A stretch of DNA of 21,266 bases, taken from Anaeroglomus sp964550565. GTDB taxonomy: Bacteria; Planctomycetota; Phycisphaerae; Sedimentisphaerales; Anaerohalosphaeraceae. Location of the stretch: assembly GCA_964550565.1 (NCBI GenBank), contig CAZKAI010000068.1:1-21266 (forward strand), in the 5' to 3' direction. The position numbers and the translations under genes are program-made. Position 1 is the stretch's first letter. The number at the start of each line of letters is the position of its first letter. The notes beneath the pieces are model-generated. The model searched no databases. It was given only the letters and a program-made list of their open reading frames with translations, and was not told the DNA's origin. Below, piece by piece: positions 1 to 7,428 of this stretch.

Positions 1-1
1 C

Positions 2-400
2 TGGCTTCAGGTGATTCAAAAATGTTCATCACGCCTTTTGGATGGGATGTCTCATAATTTACAAAAAATGGTTGATTATGTCAGAATCAACATAACCAGG
101 CCGATTAACAGGCAGGATATTGCACGCCATGTGAGTTATACGCCCGAACACATTAATTATCTGTTTAAAAAAGAATTGGGCATTACGCCCTCTCGATTTA
201 TAAACCGGGAACGTATTTTTCGTGCTTTTAATCTGCTTTGTGAAGAAGATGTGTCGATTAAAGAGGCCGCCATGCAATCCGGTTTTTCCAGCAATTACTA
301 TTTCTGCCGCGTATTCAAAGATATATTTGGTCATTCCCCCGGAAAAATAAAGAAATATTTTCGTAGAGAGATCAAACCCTTTTTCGGTAAATACCAATAG
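2..400 (+). CDS. AraC-family transcriptional regulator, C-terminal DNA-binding part (5' end outside window)
   Basis: The frame is open from base 2, before the first possible start (GTG at 11), so this is the 3' end of a longer gene. The roughly 130 visible residues are an AraC/XylS-type double helix-turn-helix. The first helix pair surrounds INRQDIARHV with recognition-helix context YTPEHINYLFKKELG. The second surrounds SIKEAAMQSGFSSNYYFCRVFKDIFGHSP, and the G-F-x(5)-F-x-R-x-F-K pattern is the family signature. The N-terminal sensor domain is not visible. The gene lies on the same strand 313 bp upstream of two secreted xylan-degrading enzymes, so local control of those genes by a xylan-derived sugar is a reasonable inference but is not shown. 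The basic tail (KKYFRREIKPFFGKYQ) is not part of the HTH. Confidence 0.87.
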   Translation, partial: WLQVIQKCSSRLLDGMSHNLQKMVDYVRINITRPINRQDIARHVSYTPEHINYLFKKELGITPSRFINRERIFRAFNLLCEEDVSIKEAAMQSGFSSNYYFCRVFKDIFGHSPGKIKKYFRREIKPFFGKYQ

Positions 401-713
401 TATCTCAAGCCATGCTGTTATAGAGGATTCCAACAAAATATACAATAACACATCTAAAATATCGCATAATATATTGGGGTTTTCGGTTTCAATTTGATCC
501 ATTCGCATCTTTTTTTTGAATCAGGATATTATGTTAAATAAACAGGGTGTATGAAATTTTTAGTCTTGAAAAATTTTATAATTATTGCACACTACACAAG
601 TTTGCGGCATGAAAAGTATGCATGGCGTATTTCAAAACGCCCGATTACCGCAAAAAGAGACTTCGTCGTCATTGGCCCTGAATCAAAGTCGGCCGATAGA
701 TAGGATTTGATTT
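401..713. other. AT-rich intergenic region upstream of the xylanase gene
   Basis: This 313-bp stretch holds no convincing gene. It contains a TATAAT hexamer at 577-582 without a good -35 at the usual spacing (the best I see is weak). It also has a small inverted repeat GGCGT/ACGCC near 624-641 with an 8-nt loop. The antisense open frame that extends into the AraC gene has no family resemblance. The promoter and any AraC operator for the xylan genes should lie here, but I cannot place them confidently. Confidence 0.5.
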
Positions 714-1862
714 ATGAAAAAAACGCTATTATTCGGTATGATTTGCCTTTTGGAGATATGGACCCTGACAGCCTGGGCCGGCACGCCGGCTTCCTTGAAA
801 GAGGCATACAAAGATGCGTTTCGTGTGGGCTGTGCGGTGAATACGGCAATAGTCTCCGGCCGCGATAAAGCCTCCCAACAAATCATGGTTGACCAGTTCA
901 ATTCAATTACGGCCGAAAACGAGATGAAAGCCGAGACCATCAATCCAAGGCCGGGTATCTATCATTTTGGTCCTGCCGATCAAATCGTGGAATTAGCCGA
1001 AAAACACGACATGTTCCTGATCGGTCACACCCTGATCTGGCATAATCAGACACCCCTGTGGTTTTTTCAGGATGCCGACGGCAATCCCAATACCCGGCAG
1101 GCCCAGATTGAGCGTATGCGCAGTCATATCCAGGCCGTGGCAGGGCGCTATGCGGGCCGGGTTGACGCATGGGATGTGGTCAATGAGGTTATTGATAACG
1201 ACGGCTCCTATCGCTCCACCGCGTGGGTCAAGACCATCGGCAATGGGGATGAGATGGTTAAACTGGCATTCCGGTTTGCCGCCGAATATGCACCGGATGC
1301 GGAGCTCTATTACAATGATTTTAATGCCTGGCGACCGGCCAAAAGAGATGGTATCGTACGAATGGTCAAGATGCTGCAGGCCGAAGGGATTCGGATTGAC
1401 GGCATCGGCATCCAGGGCCACTGGGGACTGAACTATCCCAAAACCGAATACATTGAAGCGGCGATCGATGCGTATGCTGCTCTGGGAGTAAAAGTCATGA
1501 TTACCGAGCTGGATATCGACGTCTTGCCGTTGACCCGGGAAGGGCAGGTCATAGGCCAGGTTATGGCTGATCCGCAATTTCAGCTCGAAGAATTCAAGAC
1601 CTATCTGGACCCCTATGCCCGGGGACTTCCCGACGCCGTGCAGCAGCAGCTTGCCGATCGGTATGCTGAATTATTTGGGATATTTTACCGGAAACGGGAC
1701 AAAATCGATCGCGTCACGCTCTGGGGTGTCCACGATGACATGTCATGGAAGAACGATTATCCGGTCCCGGGAAGGACTAATTACCCTTTATTGTTCGATC
1801 GAAAAAGACAACCCAAACCGGCATTGGATGCTGTCCTGAAAGTGCCGTCTCAGGCAAATTAG
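714..1862 (+). CDS. Secreted GH10 endo-1,4-beta-xylanase
   Basis: This 382-residue protein would hydrolyse internal beta-1,4 bonds of xylan outside the cytoplasm. It begins with a signal peptide (MKK, a hydrophobic core, and probable cleavage after AWA at about residue 22). The rest is a single GH10 TIM barrel. The catalytic acid/base is E158 in WDVVNE and the nucleophile is E265 in ITELDID. Also visible are the conserved ITAENEMK segment (about 65-72), GHTLIWHNQTP (about 104-114) and the C-terminal LWGVHDDMSW substrate-site motif. Length is normal for a catalytic domain alone, and there is no carbohydrate-binding module or dockerin. The gene is followed 75 bp later by a GH8 exo-oligoxylanase-like gene on the same strand, which fits a xylan-degradation pair downstream of an AraC regulator. 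Confidence 0.97.
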   Translation: MKKTLLFGMICLLEIWTLTAWAGTPASLKEAYKDAFRVGCAVNTAIVSGRDKASQQIMVDQFNSITAENEMKAETINPRPGIYHFGPADQIVELAEKHDMFLIGHTLIWHNQTPLWFFQDADGNPNTRQAQIERMRSHIQAVAGRYAGRVDAWDVVNEVIDNDGSYRSTAWVKTIGNGDEMVKLAFRFAAEYAPDAELYYNDFNAWRPAKRDGIVRMVKMLQAEGIRIDGIGIQGHWGLNYPKTEYIEAAIDAYAALGVKVMITELDIDVLPLTREGQVIGQVMADPQFQLEEFKTYLDPYARGLPDAVQQQLADRYAELFGIFYRKRDKIDRVTLWGVHDDMSWKNDYPVPGRTNYPLLFDRKRQPKPALDAVLKVPSQAN

Positions 1863-1937
1863 TTCCCGTGTTCAGCTATCGGGATTTCATACAGGCTTGA
1901 TGTGTGCGTTAACACCAGTTCAGAAAGGATCAGATCA

Positions 1938-3230
1938 ATGAAGAAAGCAATGTATATCATGATGTTCGTGACATTAGGTTGTGCCGCGGCAGGTGCTTCC
2001 AACCCAATCGGTATTGAGGATGTCAGTGATCCCCGCGGAACGATGAAACCCTGGGATAAAGGCGCATGGGAAACCGGGAAGTATCGCAATGTATTCCTGG
2101 AGGCCGGGTATAAACAGCAGGACATTGATGCCAAGCTGGCGAAGGCTTATCATGATCTCTTTGAAGGCCCCAACCGGGTTTATTTTGAGGTGGGCGACGA
2201 TATGGCCTATGTGTCCGACATCAAGAACCGCGACGCACGCACCGAGGGCCTTTCCTACGGTATGATGGTGGCGGTGCAATTGAACAAAAAGGAGGTCTTC
2301 GACCGCCTGTGGCGCTGGACTGTTAAATATATGCAGCACCAGGAAGGCCCGCGAGAGGCCTATTTTGCCTGGTCGGTGGACCCCAAAACAGGACGACAAA
2401 ATTCACCGGGCTCCGCATCGGACGGTGAATTATACTTCGTGACCGCGCTGTTGTTTGCCTCAAATCGCTGGGGCAATGATACGGGCATCGACTATTATGC
2501 CCAGGCCCGGCGCATCCTCGATGCCATGTGGAGCAAGGATGGCACCGGCGGCATCCGAAACATCATCAACACCGAACACAAAATGATTACCTTTGTTCCC
2601 GAAGGCCGAGGGTACAATTGGACGGACCCGTCTTACCATGTACCGGCCTTTTTTGAAATCTGGGCCGAGTACGCCAAAGATGGCCATGAAGCGTTTTATC
2701 GCGAGTGTGCCGAAATTTCCAGGCAGTTTCTGCATAAAGCCTGTCACCCGGAAACGGGTCTGACCCCGGACTATGCGAACTTCGACGGCACGCCTCTTCC
2801 GGGGAGAATGAGTGCATTCGGTTTCGATTCCTGGCGGGTCCCCATGAATATTGCCATGGACTATTCCTGGTATGCCAAAGACAATTCCTGGCAGCAGGAG
2901 TATTGCAGACGCATTCAGAACTTTCTGTTCGCCCGGGGCATTGACACGTTTGAGGATCAGTTCAATGTGGACGGAACGCCCCGCGAAAATATCATGGGCG
3001 CCGGCGGATATCGCACGCTGCGCCATTCACTGGGCTGGGTCAGTACAACGGCCGCAGCCTCCATCATGGGCACCCAGCCAAAAAGCTGGAAATTTGTCGA
3101 TGCCATCTGGAATGCGAAGCTGGAACCTTACAAGGACGGCTACTTCGACCCCTATTACGATGGTTTTCTGTATCTGTTCAGCCTGATGCACCTCAGCGGC
3201 AATTACCAGATCATCAAACCGGCACCGTAG
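1938..3230 (+). CDS. Secreted GH8 enzyme, reducing-end xylose-releasing exo-oligoxylanase-like
   Basis: About 430 residues. I chose the ATG at 1938 because AGAAAGGA (1922-1929) sits 8 nt upstream and a signal peptide starts there. An upstream in-frame start at 1902 adds 12 unlikely residues. After the hydrophobic leader (cleavage probably near AGA-SNP, residue 20) comes an (alpha/alpha)6-barrel GH8 domain. Expected catalytic residues are E103 in RTEGLSYGMM (general acid), D297 in GFDSWRVPMN (base), and the conserved acidic site D162 in SASDGE. RTEGLSYGMM and FDSWRVP resemble the Rex subgroup (EC 3.2.1.156), which removes xylose from the reducing end of xylo-oligosaccharides, more than chitosanase or cellulase GH8. 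Its place after the GH10 gene fits the division of labour endo-cleavage then oligomer trimming. A weak TLGC motif might suggest lipidation, but the lipobox is poor. Confidence 0.93.
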   Translation: MKKAMYIMMFVTLGCAAAGASNPIGIEDVSDPRGTMKPWDKGAWETGKYRNVFLEAGYKQQDIDAKLAKAYHDLFEGPNRVYFEVGDDMAYVSDIKNRDARTEGLSYGMMVAVQLNKKEVFDRLWRWTVKYMQHQEGPREAYFAWSVDPKTGRQNSPGSASDGELYFVTALLFASNRWGNDTGIDYYAQARRILDAMWSKDGTGGIRNIINTEHKMITFVPEGRGYNWTDPSYHVPAFFEIWAEYAKDGHEAFYRECAEISRQFLHKACHPETGLTPDYANFDGTPLPGRMSAFGFDSWRVPMNIAMDYSWYAKDNSWQQEYCRRIQNFLFARGIDTFEDQFNVDGTPRENIMGAGGYRTLRHSLGWVSTTAAASIMGTQPKSWKFVDAIWNAKLEPYKDGYFDPYYDGFLYLFSLMHLSGNYQIIKPAP

Positions 3231-3657
3231 CAGGACTTTCTCTTTTACCAGCCGGCAGCGATGCCCTTATGATTCAAACGGAGAATTGACAGAAAGCAAA
3301 GCGCTTGCCAGGGATTCCATAAGGGGCGTCCAAAGGTCACAAAGAGCTTTGAAATCCGGCTCTTTGGATTATCTGTTTTCCGTGCGGCATGGACGCATGC
3401 CAGATCGCTGGTTCAAGCACAGGAACCTGTTGGTGCCTGTGTGTAATCATGACAGGATGCGGCCGACTGGAGTATGTGGAGATGTACCCTCTTGAATAAG
3501 TCCTGTTGACAACGATGCCTTTTTGTATATAATTATCTTCGATAGGCGATGTTGTCCTGGAAACAGCGGCTATGATCGTGCCGTGTTTTTCCAGTGGGCC
3601 TTCATTCATGACTGATTCGGATGTTATGATAATTCTCTCGGTTTTTGCCGAGGCCAG
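3231..3657. other. Intergenic region with hairpins and a strong promoter
   Basis: There is no convincing gene in this 427-bp stretch. A 69-codon TTG-started frame (3286-3495) has no recognisable family. I see a 6-bp inverted repeat GGCATG/CATGCC with a 4-nt loop at 3386-3401. A second inverted repeat, CACAGG/CCTGTG, lies at 3418-3441 with a nested CAGG-AA-CCTG. A perfect sigma70-type promoter is at 3506-3533. The hairpins lie upstream of the promoter and could be operators or weak transcription stops after the GH8 gene; neither has a T-run. Confidence 0.5.
3506..3533 (+). promoter_or_regulatory. Consensus sigma70-type promoter
   Basis: TTGACA (3506-3511) and TATAAT (3528-3533) are separated by 16 nt, both hexamers being exact consensus. 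Transcription would begin near 3540, giving a leader of about 118 to 157 nt before the ATP-grasp gene, depending on which start codon is used. The next gene on this strand is that ATP-grasp gene, so it is the likely target. Confidence 0.75.
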
Positions 3658-4776
3658 ATGACCTGGGATGGCCAGCCCCGGGCAAGAAAGCAAATAATGG
3701 GTGTCCGATCCAAACGATCTCGCAAGCCTCTTCATATAGCACTGGTATATAATGCCGCCTCCGGGCTGGTGCCGGAGACCCCGGAAGATCGGGGCAGCAT
3801 GGCGGACTTGCTCAAAATGATCCGCCACATGAGCCGGGCGATGAGGTCTTTGGGCCATCGGGTTACTATCCTGCCGTTAGCTGATGATCTTTTTGTGTTT
3901 CATCGCAAACTGCTTCGTCTCAATCCCGATGTGGTATTCAACCAATACGATGACGTGGTGCACGGCGTCTTCGATGAGATGCTGTTTGCTGCCATCGTGC
4001 AGATGATGGGGTTCCGTGTCACCGGCTCTCCGGCACTAGCGCTTGGCTTAAGCCGCTACAAGCACACCACATCCAGGCTCCTCCAGGGACTGGGAATTCC
4101 GATTCCACCCTGTACCGAGGTGCTGGAAAAAGTCAGCGAAGTGGACCGGCACGAATGGCGGTTTCCGCTGATCGTTCAGCCTTGCCATGAAGATGCGGGG
4201 ATTGGCCTGAATCGAAATTCAGTAGTGCGAACAAAGACCGCCCTTCGCAATCAGGTACGCCATGTGCTGCAGGAATTCAAACAGCCCGCCATCGTTCAGT
4301 GTTTCCTGCCGGGCCGAGAGTTCAATGTGGGTATCGTGGGCGGAAAACGCCTGCGGCGGATGCCCCTGGCCGAAGTGTGCTATCACGACATGCCGCCGGA
4401 AATCCCTCCGATTATGTCGTATGCCGCCAAGTGGCTTGAAAATACTACCGAATACAAGAAAACATCCATCCTTTGTCCGACGGAGGTAGAGCCCCAGTTG
4501 GCTGAACAGCTCTACGATATTGCTCTTCGCGCCTTTCGCGCGGTCGGGGCCTGGGGCTACGGTCGTGTCGATATCCGGCTGGATGAAGAAGGTGTTCCCA
4601 GAGTCCTGGAAGTCAATTGCAATGCCTCTCTGGAGCATGATATCGGATTGGCGAGGGCTGCCAAAAAAGCCGGCATCAGTTATCCTGAATTGCTGCAAAT
4701 GGTCATTGACGCTGCCATGGAAGATGCACCTCACACAGGCAGCGCCCCCATGCAGTCATTGGTGGGTGTGCAGTAA
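3658..4776 (+). CDS. D-alanine-D-alanine ligase-like ATP-grasp enzyme
   Basis: A 372-residue soluble protein of the ATP-grasp carboxylate-amine ligase superfamily, closest in layout to Ddl. It has an N-terminal Rossmann-like part beginning KPLHIALVYNAASG, the central RYKHTTSRLL helix, FPLIVQP, LPGREFNVGIVG, then GRVDIRL and the Mg-binding VLEVNCNAS (E318, N320, N322 in this numbering), and a Ddl-like ending KKAGISYPELLQMVIDAA. The residue before the conserved Pro in FPLIVQP is Gln, where Ddl proteins usually carry an ATP-contacting Lys (VKP), so nucleotide binding may differ. Start: ATG 3658 has GAGG 4 nt upstream. ATG 3697 is an alternative that drops 13 unconserved residues but lacks a good ribosome site. 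The substrate is unknown; peptide or amino-acid ligation is inferred from the fold. Genuine cell-wall Ddl is less likely because the gene stands alone opposite a metallopeptidase. Confidence 0.86.
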   Translation: MTWDGQPRARKQIMGVRSKRSRKPLHIALVYNAASGLVPETPEDRGSMADLLKMIRHMSRAMRSLGHRVTILPLADDLFVFHRKLLRLNPDVVFNQYDDVVHGVFDEMLFAAIVQMMGFRVTGSPALALGLSRYKHTTSRLLQGLGIPIPPCTEVLEKVSEVDRHEWRFPLIVQPCHEDAGIGLNRNSVVRTKTALRNQVRHVLQEFKQPAIVQCFLPGREFNVGIVGGKRLRRMPLAEVCYHDMPPEIPPIMSYAAKWLENTTEYKKTSILCPTEVEPQLAEQLYDIALRAFRAVGAWGYGRVDIRLDEEGVPRVLEVNCNASLEHDIGLARAAKKAGISYPELLQMVIDAAMEDAPHTGSAPMQSLVGVQ

Positions 4777-4851
4777 GAGCGGTCCTTCTGATGCACCGCA
4801 GAGCTGTCGGACAAGTCTTCCCCCTGTACGGAAAACGCGTCCCTTGTCCCG

Positions 4852-5619
4852 TCAGCTCGTCTTTCCGTATTCCCTGATTCGTCGTTGATAATACTCACCC
4901 AGTGTCATGGTCAGTTCGGATAACGGCAGCAGGCGCTTTCTGCTCTTGCACTTGGGCTTATGCTCGCCGATAGTCCGCATCAGGCGATTGACATACTTCA
5001 ATTTCTCAATGGCCGGCCAGTCCCGATATTTGCGCCGCCAGTTGGATCGCGGCGTCAGCCAGACGGCAAAGGTCTCTGCAAAATCATCATCCGGATGTTT
5101 CTGGGCATACGTGTATCCGTATGCGTAACTGCAGATATGCCGAACAAACCTGCGGCTCCATGGATTAGGCGAAAAGACCTCCCGGTAGGGTTTGGAAAAA
5201 CGGCCAAAGGTCTCCTGCCAGCCTGGCTCTTCCCACAGCCGGAAGGCATAGTTGATGGCGTGCCCGGCCTCGTGCCGTAAAAGCTGCATGATAGTCCGGC
5301 TGTCTTCCAGCTCTCCAGTCTGCTCTTTCTCAATACGCCCCAGCAGGCCGCTGGACAGGTAAAAAGGAATGCCGACAACAGGGACCTTGTCCGGACAACC
5401 CCAGGAATCCGTCAGATAGAAATCCGGCACAAAGCTTATATTCTTGGCCGGCAATTCCAGCTCAAGCTGCCGGATAAACGGCTCAAGAGGCGACCCCTTG
5501 ATGCGAAGCCGCAAATCACAGATTCGCTTATCGAGTAATGTCCGCCGAACCGCCTCCCAATTTCCGGGCCGACTCCATGTTTTAGTTATATATGGACTGG
5601 CGCAATTGTCTGCAACCAT
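4852..5619 (-). CDS. Putative zinc-dependent metallopeptidase (HEAGH)
   Basis: A cytoplasmic-looking protein of about 255-260 residues without signal peptide or membrane segment. Numbered from the ATG at 5634, it has HEAGH at 121-125 (H121, H125 zinc ligands, E122 base). A conserved downstream DDDFAETFAVWLTP follows, whose E187 is a good candidate third ligand. The long HEAGHAINYAFRLWEEPGWQ...FSKPYRE...RRFVRH context matches the uncharacterised 'putative zinc-binding metallopeptidase' family as I remember it. Start: ATG 5619 has GGAG 9 nt upstream, whereas ATG 5634 has no ribosome site, so I prefer 5619. It is convergent with the ATP-grasp ligase (75 bp between stops). A ligase and a peptidase acting on one peptide-like molecule is an inference from proximity only. 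Confidence 0.82.
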   Translation of the reverse strand: MVADNCASPYITKTWSRPGNWEAVRRTLLDKRICDLRLRIKGSPLEPFIRQLELELPAKNISFVPDFYLTDSWGCPDKVPVVGIPFYLSSGLLGRIEKEQTGELEDSRTIMQLLRHEAGHAINYAFRLWEEPGWQETFGRFSKPYREVFSPNPWSRRFVRHICSYAYGYTYAQKHPDDDFAETFAVWLTPRSNWRRKYRDWPAIEKLKYVNRLMRTIGEHKPKCKSRKRLLPLSELTMTLGEYYQRRIREYGKTS

Positions 5620-5634
5620 CGGTTGTATCTCCAT

Positions 5635-5974
5635 TATTATATATACGCTTAAGGATTTGCCTGTATGTATAAAACCCGTCAGTGCAGTCGGACAAACCCA
5701 TTAGCGTCTGAGTATTTTACTGGCCACAGAGTGGATTTCAAGTACACCCGAACATTTAGTTTATAAAACATGGATAGGTCGATGCTTAGCAGAAAAAGTT
5801 TTTTATGTTAAAAATAGACCCGATAGACTGCGACAATCAAAACAGAGAAATCGTATACCGTAATGATGAGATAATGTGTATAAAAGCTATAGTATTGTAT
5901 GTATTGTACAAAACTGCCTTAAAAACAAGTTGTCTTCCGATTAATAGAAATTATACATCATCTATGGGTTTTAT
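5635..5974. other. AT-rich intergenic region without a supported gene
   Basis: This 340-bp stretch lies between the 3' end of the M20 dipeptidase and the start of the metallopeptidase, both on the minus strand. It is much more AT-rich than its neighbours and contains no recognisable RNA gene or convincing frame. A 63-codon frame at 5805-5996 runs into the dipeptidase antisense and resembles nothing. It probably holds the metallopeptidase promoter, which I cannot place. No clear hairpin-T-run terminator for the dipeptidase is seen. Confidence 0.5.
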
Positions 5975-7330
5975 TCACAGATTTGACAGCAGATAGGCCG
6001 AACTTTTGGCTCCGCGAATGAAATTGTCAATTTTAAATCGCTCGTTCACAGAATGAGCCCCGTCGGAATCCAGTCCAAACCCCATCAGCACAACGGGCTT
6101 TCTCAGTTCTTTCCAGAATGCAGTGACCACCGGAATAGAGCCTCCGCATCGGATATAGACAGGTTCCGCATTAAATCCGTATTGAAGGGCTTGCCGTCCC
6201 GCCTGAATCATGGGATTTTCGACATCAAAAATAACCGGTTCCGCGGCGGACAATGGCACCACATCGATATCCGCGTATGGAGGACAGATGGATTTTAAAT
6301 ATTTTTTGGCAAGCTCAACAACCGTGTGGGGATTCTGGTCGGGAACCAGCCGCATTGAAATCTTTGCCGTGGCACACGAAGGAATAATGGTTTTGAAGCC
6401 TTCACCTGCATAGCCGCCGGATATGCCATTGACTTCAAAGGTCGGTCTGGCCCACATGCGTTCCAGCGTGGAATAGCCTGCTTCGCCAAACGGAATTTTC
6501 GAGCCCACCTCGGCCATCAGCTTGTCATCTTCATAATTAAGCCGGCGGATATTATCCCGCTCCCAATCCGCCAGCAGCCTGACCCCCTCATAAAAGCCGG
6601 GGATTTGAACGACCCCATCCGGCCCGCTGCAACGGGAAATGATGTATGATAGAGCCTTGACGGCATTACCCACTGCTCCGCCATAAGAACCGGAATGCAG
6701 AGCATGGGCCGCGGTCGTGACCTTGACATCCAGCGCCGCCATGCCCCTGAGTCCATAGGTTATGGCCGGCGTAGCCTCATCATACAGCGACGTATCCGAA
6801 ACAATCACCGCATCCGCGGCCAGATTGGCTTTTTCCTGTTGAATATAGTGCTCCAGACTCTTGCCGCCGCACTCTTCCTCGCCTTCAAAGAGAAACACCA
6901 CCTCGCACGGCAGGCCGCCGCGGGTCTTTAACAGGCTTTCGACGCCTTTAATATGCGCAAACAACTGGCCTTTGTCGTCCGATGCCCCCCGGGCATACAT
7001 AAAACCGTTGCGAATCGATGGCATGAAAGGATCGGTTTGCCATGGGTCGACAGGGTCAACCGGCTGCACGTCGTAATGCCCGTAAATAATCAGTTTTTTG
7101 TCCGATTGCCCCTTGCACCGGGCCCATACAATCGGATGTCCCTGGGTCGGAATCAAACGTGATTCCAGCCCGAGCTGTTTCAAATGCTCCACCAGCCATT
7201 GGGCACAGTGGCTCACATCCTCTTTGTGCCTGCTGTCGGCACTGATGGACGGAAACATCAGAAACTGCCGGAGTTCATCCAGGAACCGGCCCTGGTTTTG
7301 GTCGATGTAATCAAAGCATGGTTGACTCAT
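5975..7330 (-). CDS. M20-family dipeptidase (CNDP-like metallopeptidase)
   Basis: A 451-residue di-zinc peptidase expected to split dipeptides in the cytoplasm; there is no signal peptide. Numbered from ATG 7330: YGHYDVQPVDP carries zinc ligand H85 and D87, ARGASDDKG carries bridging D118, and FEGEEECGG has the catalytic/zinc Glu pair E151-E152. The dimerisation-domain HALHSGSYGGAVGNA and the C-terminal GAHSVNERF are also present, all typical of the carnosinase-like M20 branch. I chose ATG 7330 over 7334-7336 because GAGGA (7337-7341) then lies 6 nt upstream; the earlier ATG would abut the ribosome site. It is 92 bp behind the propeller-peroxidase gene in the same direction, so read-through is possible, but a functional link is not obvious. 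Confidence 0.95.
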   Translation of the reverse strand: MSQPCFDYIDQNQGRFLDELRQFLMFPSISADSRHKEDVSHCAQWLVEHLKQLGLESRLIPTQGHPIVWARCKGQSDKKLIIYGHYDVQPVDPVDPWQTDPFMPSIRNGFMYARGASDDKGQLFAHIKGVESLLKTRGGLPCEVVFLFEGEEECGGKSLEHYIQQEKANLAADAVIVSDTSLYDEATPAITYGLRGMAALDVKVTTAAHALHSGSYGGAVGNAVKALSYIISRCSGPDGVVQIPGFYEGVRLLADWERDNIRRLNYEDDKLMAEVGSKIPFGEAGYSTLERMWARPTFEVNGISGGYAGEGFKTIIPSCATAKISMRLVPDQNPHTVVELAKKYLKSICPPYADIDVVPLSAAEPVIFDVENPMIQAGRQALQYGFNAEPVYIRCGGSIPVVTAFWKELRKPVVLMGFGLDSDGAHSVNERFKIDNFIRGAKSSAYLLSNL

Positions 7331-7428
7331 AATCATTCCTCAGAAAAAATGTTTCGTGTTTACACATCCATACATAAAATCCGCAGCACACCTTTAAAAA
7401 TTGCCTCGTTATAAACAGGTGCAAACGG

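Noticed and set aside
993..1577. 194-codon minus-strand open frame over the xylanase
   Set aside because: Antisense to a certain GH10 gene; no recognisable domain and no ribosome site.
3286..3495. 69-codon plus-strand frame between the GH8 and ATP-grasp genes
   Set aside because: TTG start without convincing ribosome site and no recognisable domain; it spans the palindromes and ends just before the promoter.
5805..5996. 63-codon frame in the AT-rich gap
   Set aside because: Runs into the dipeptidase antisense, no domain and no clear ribosome site.
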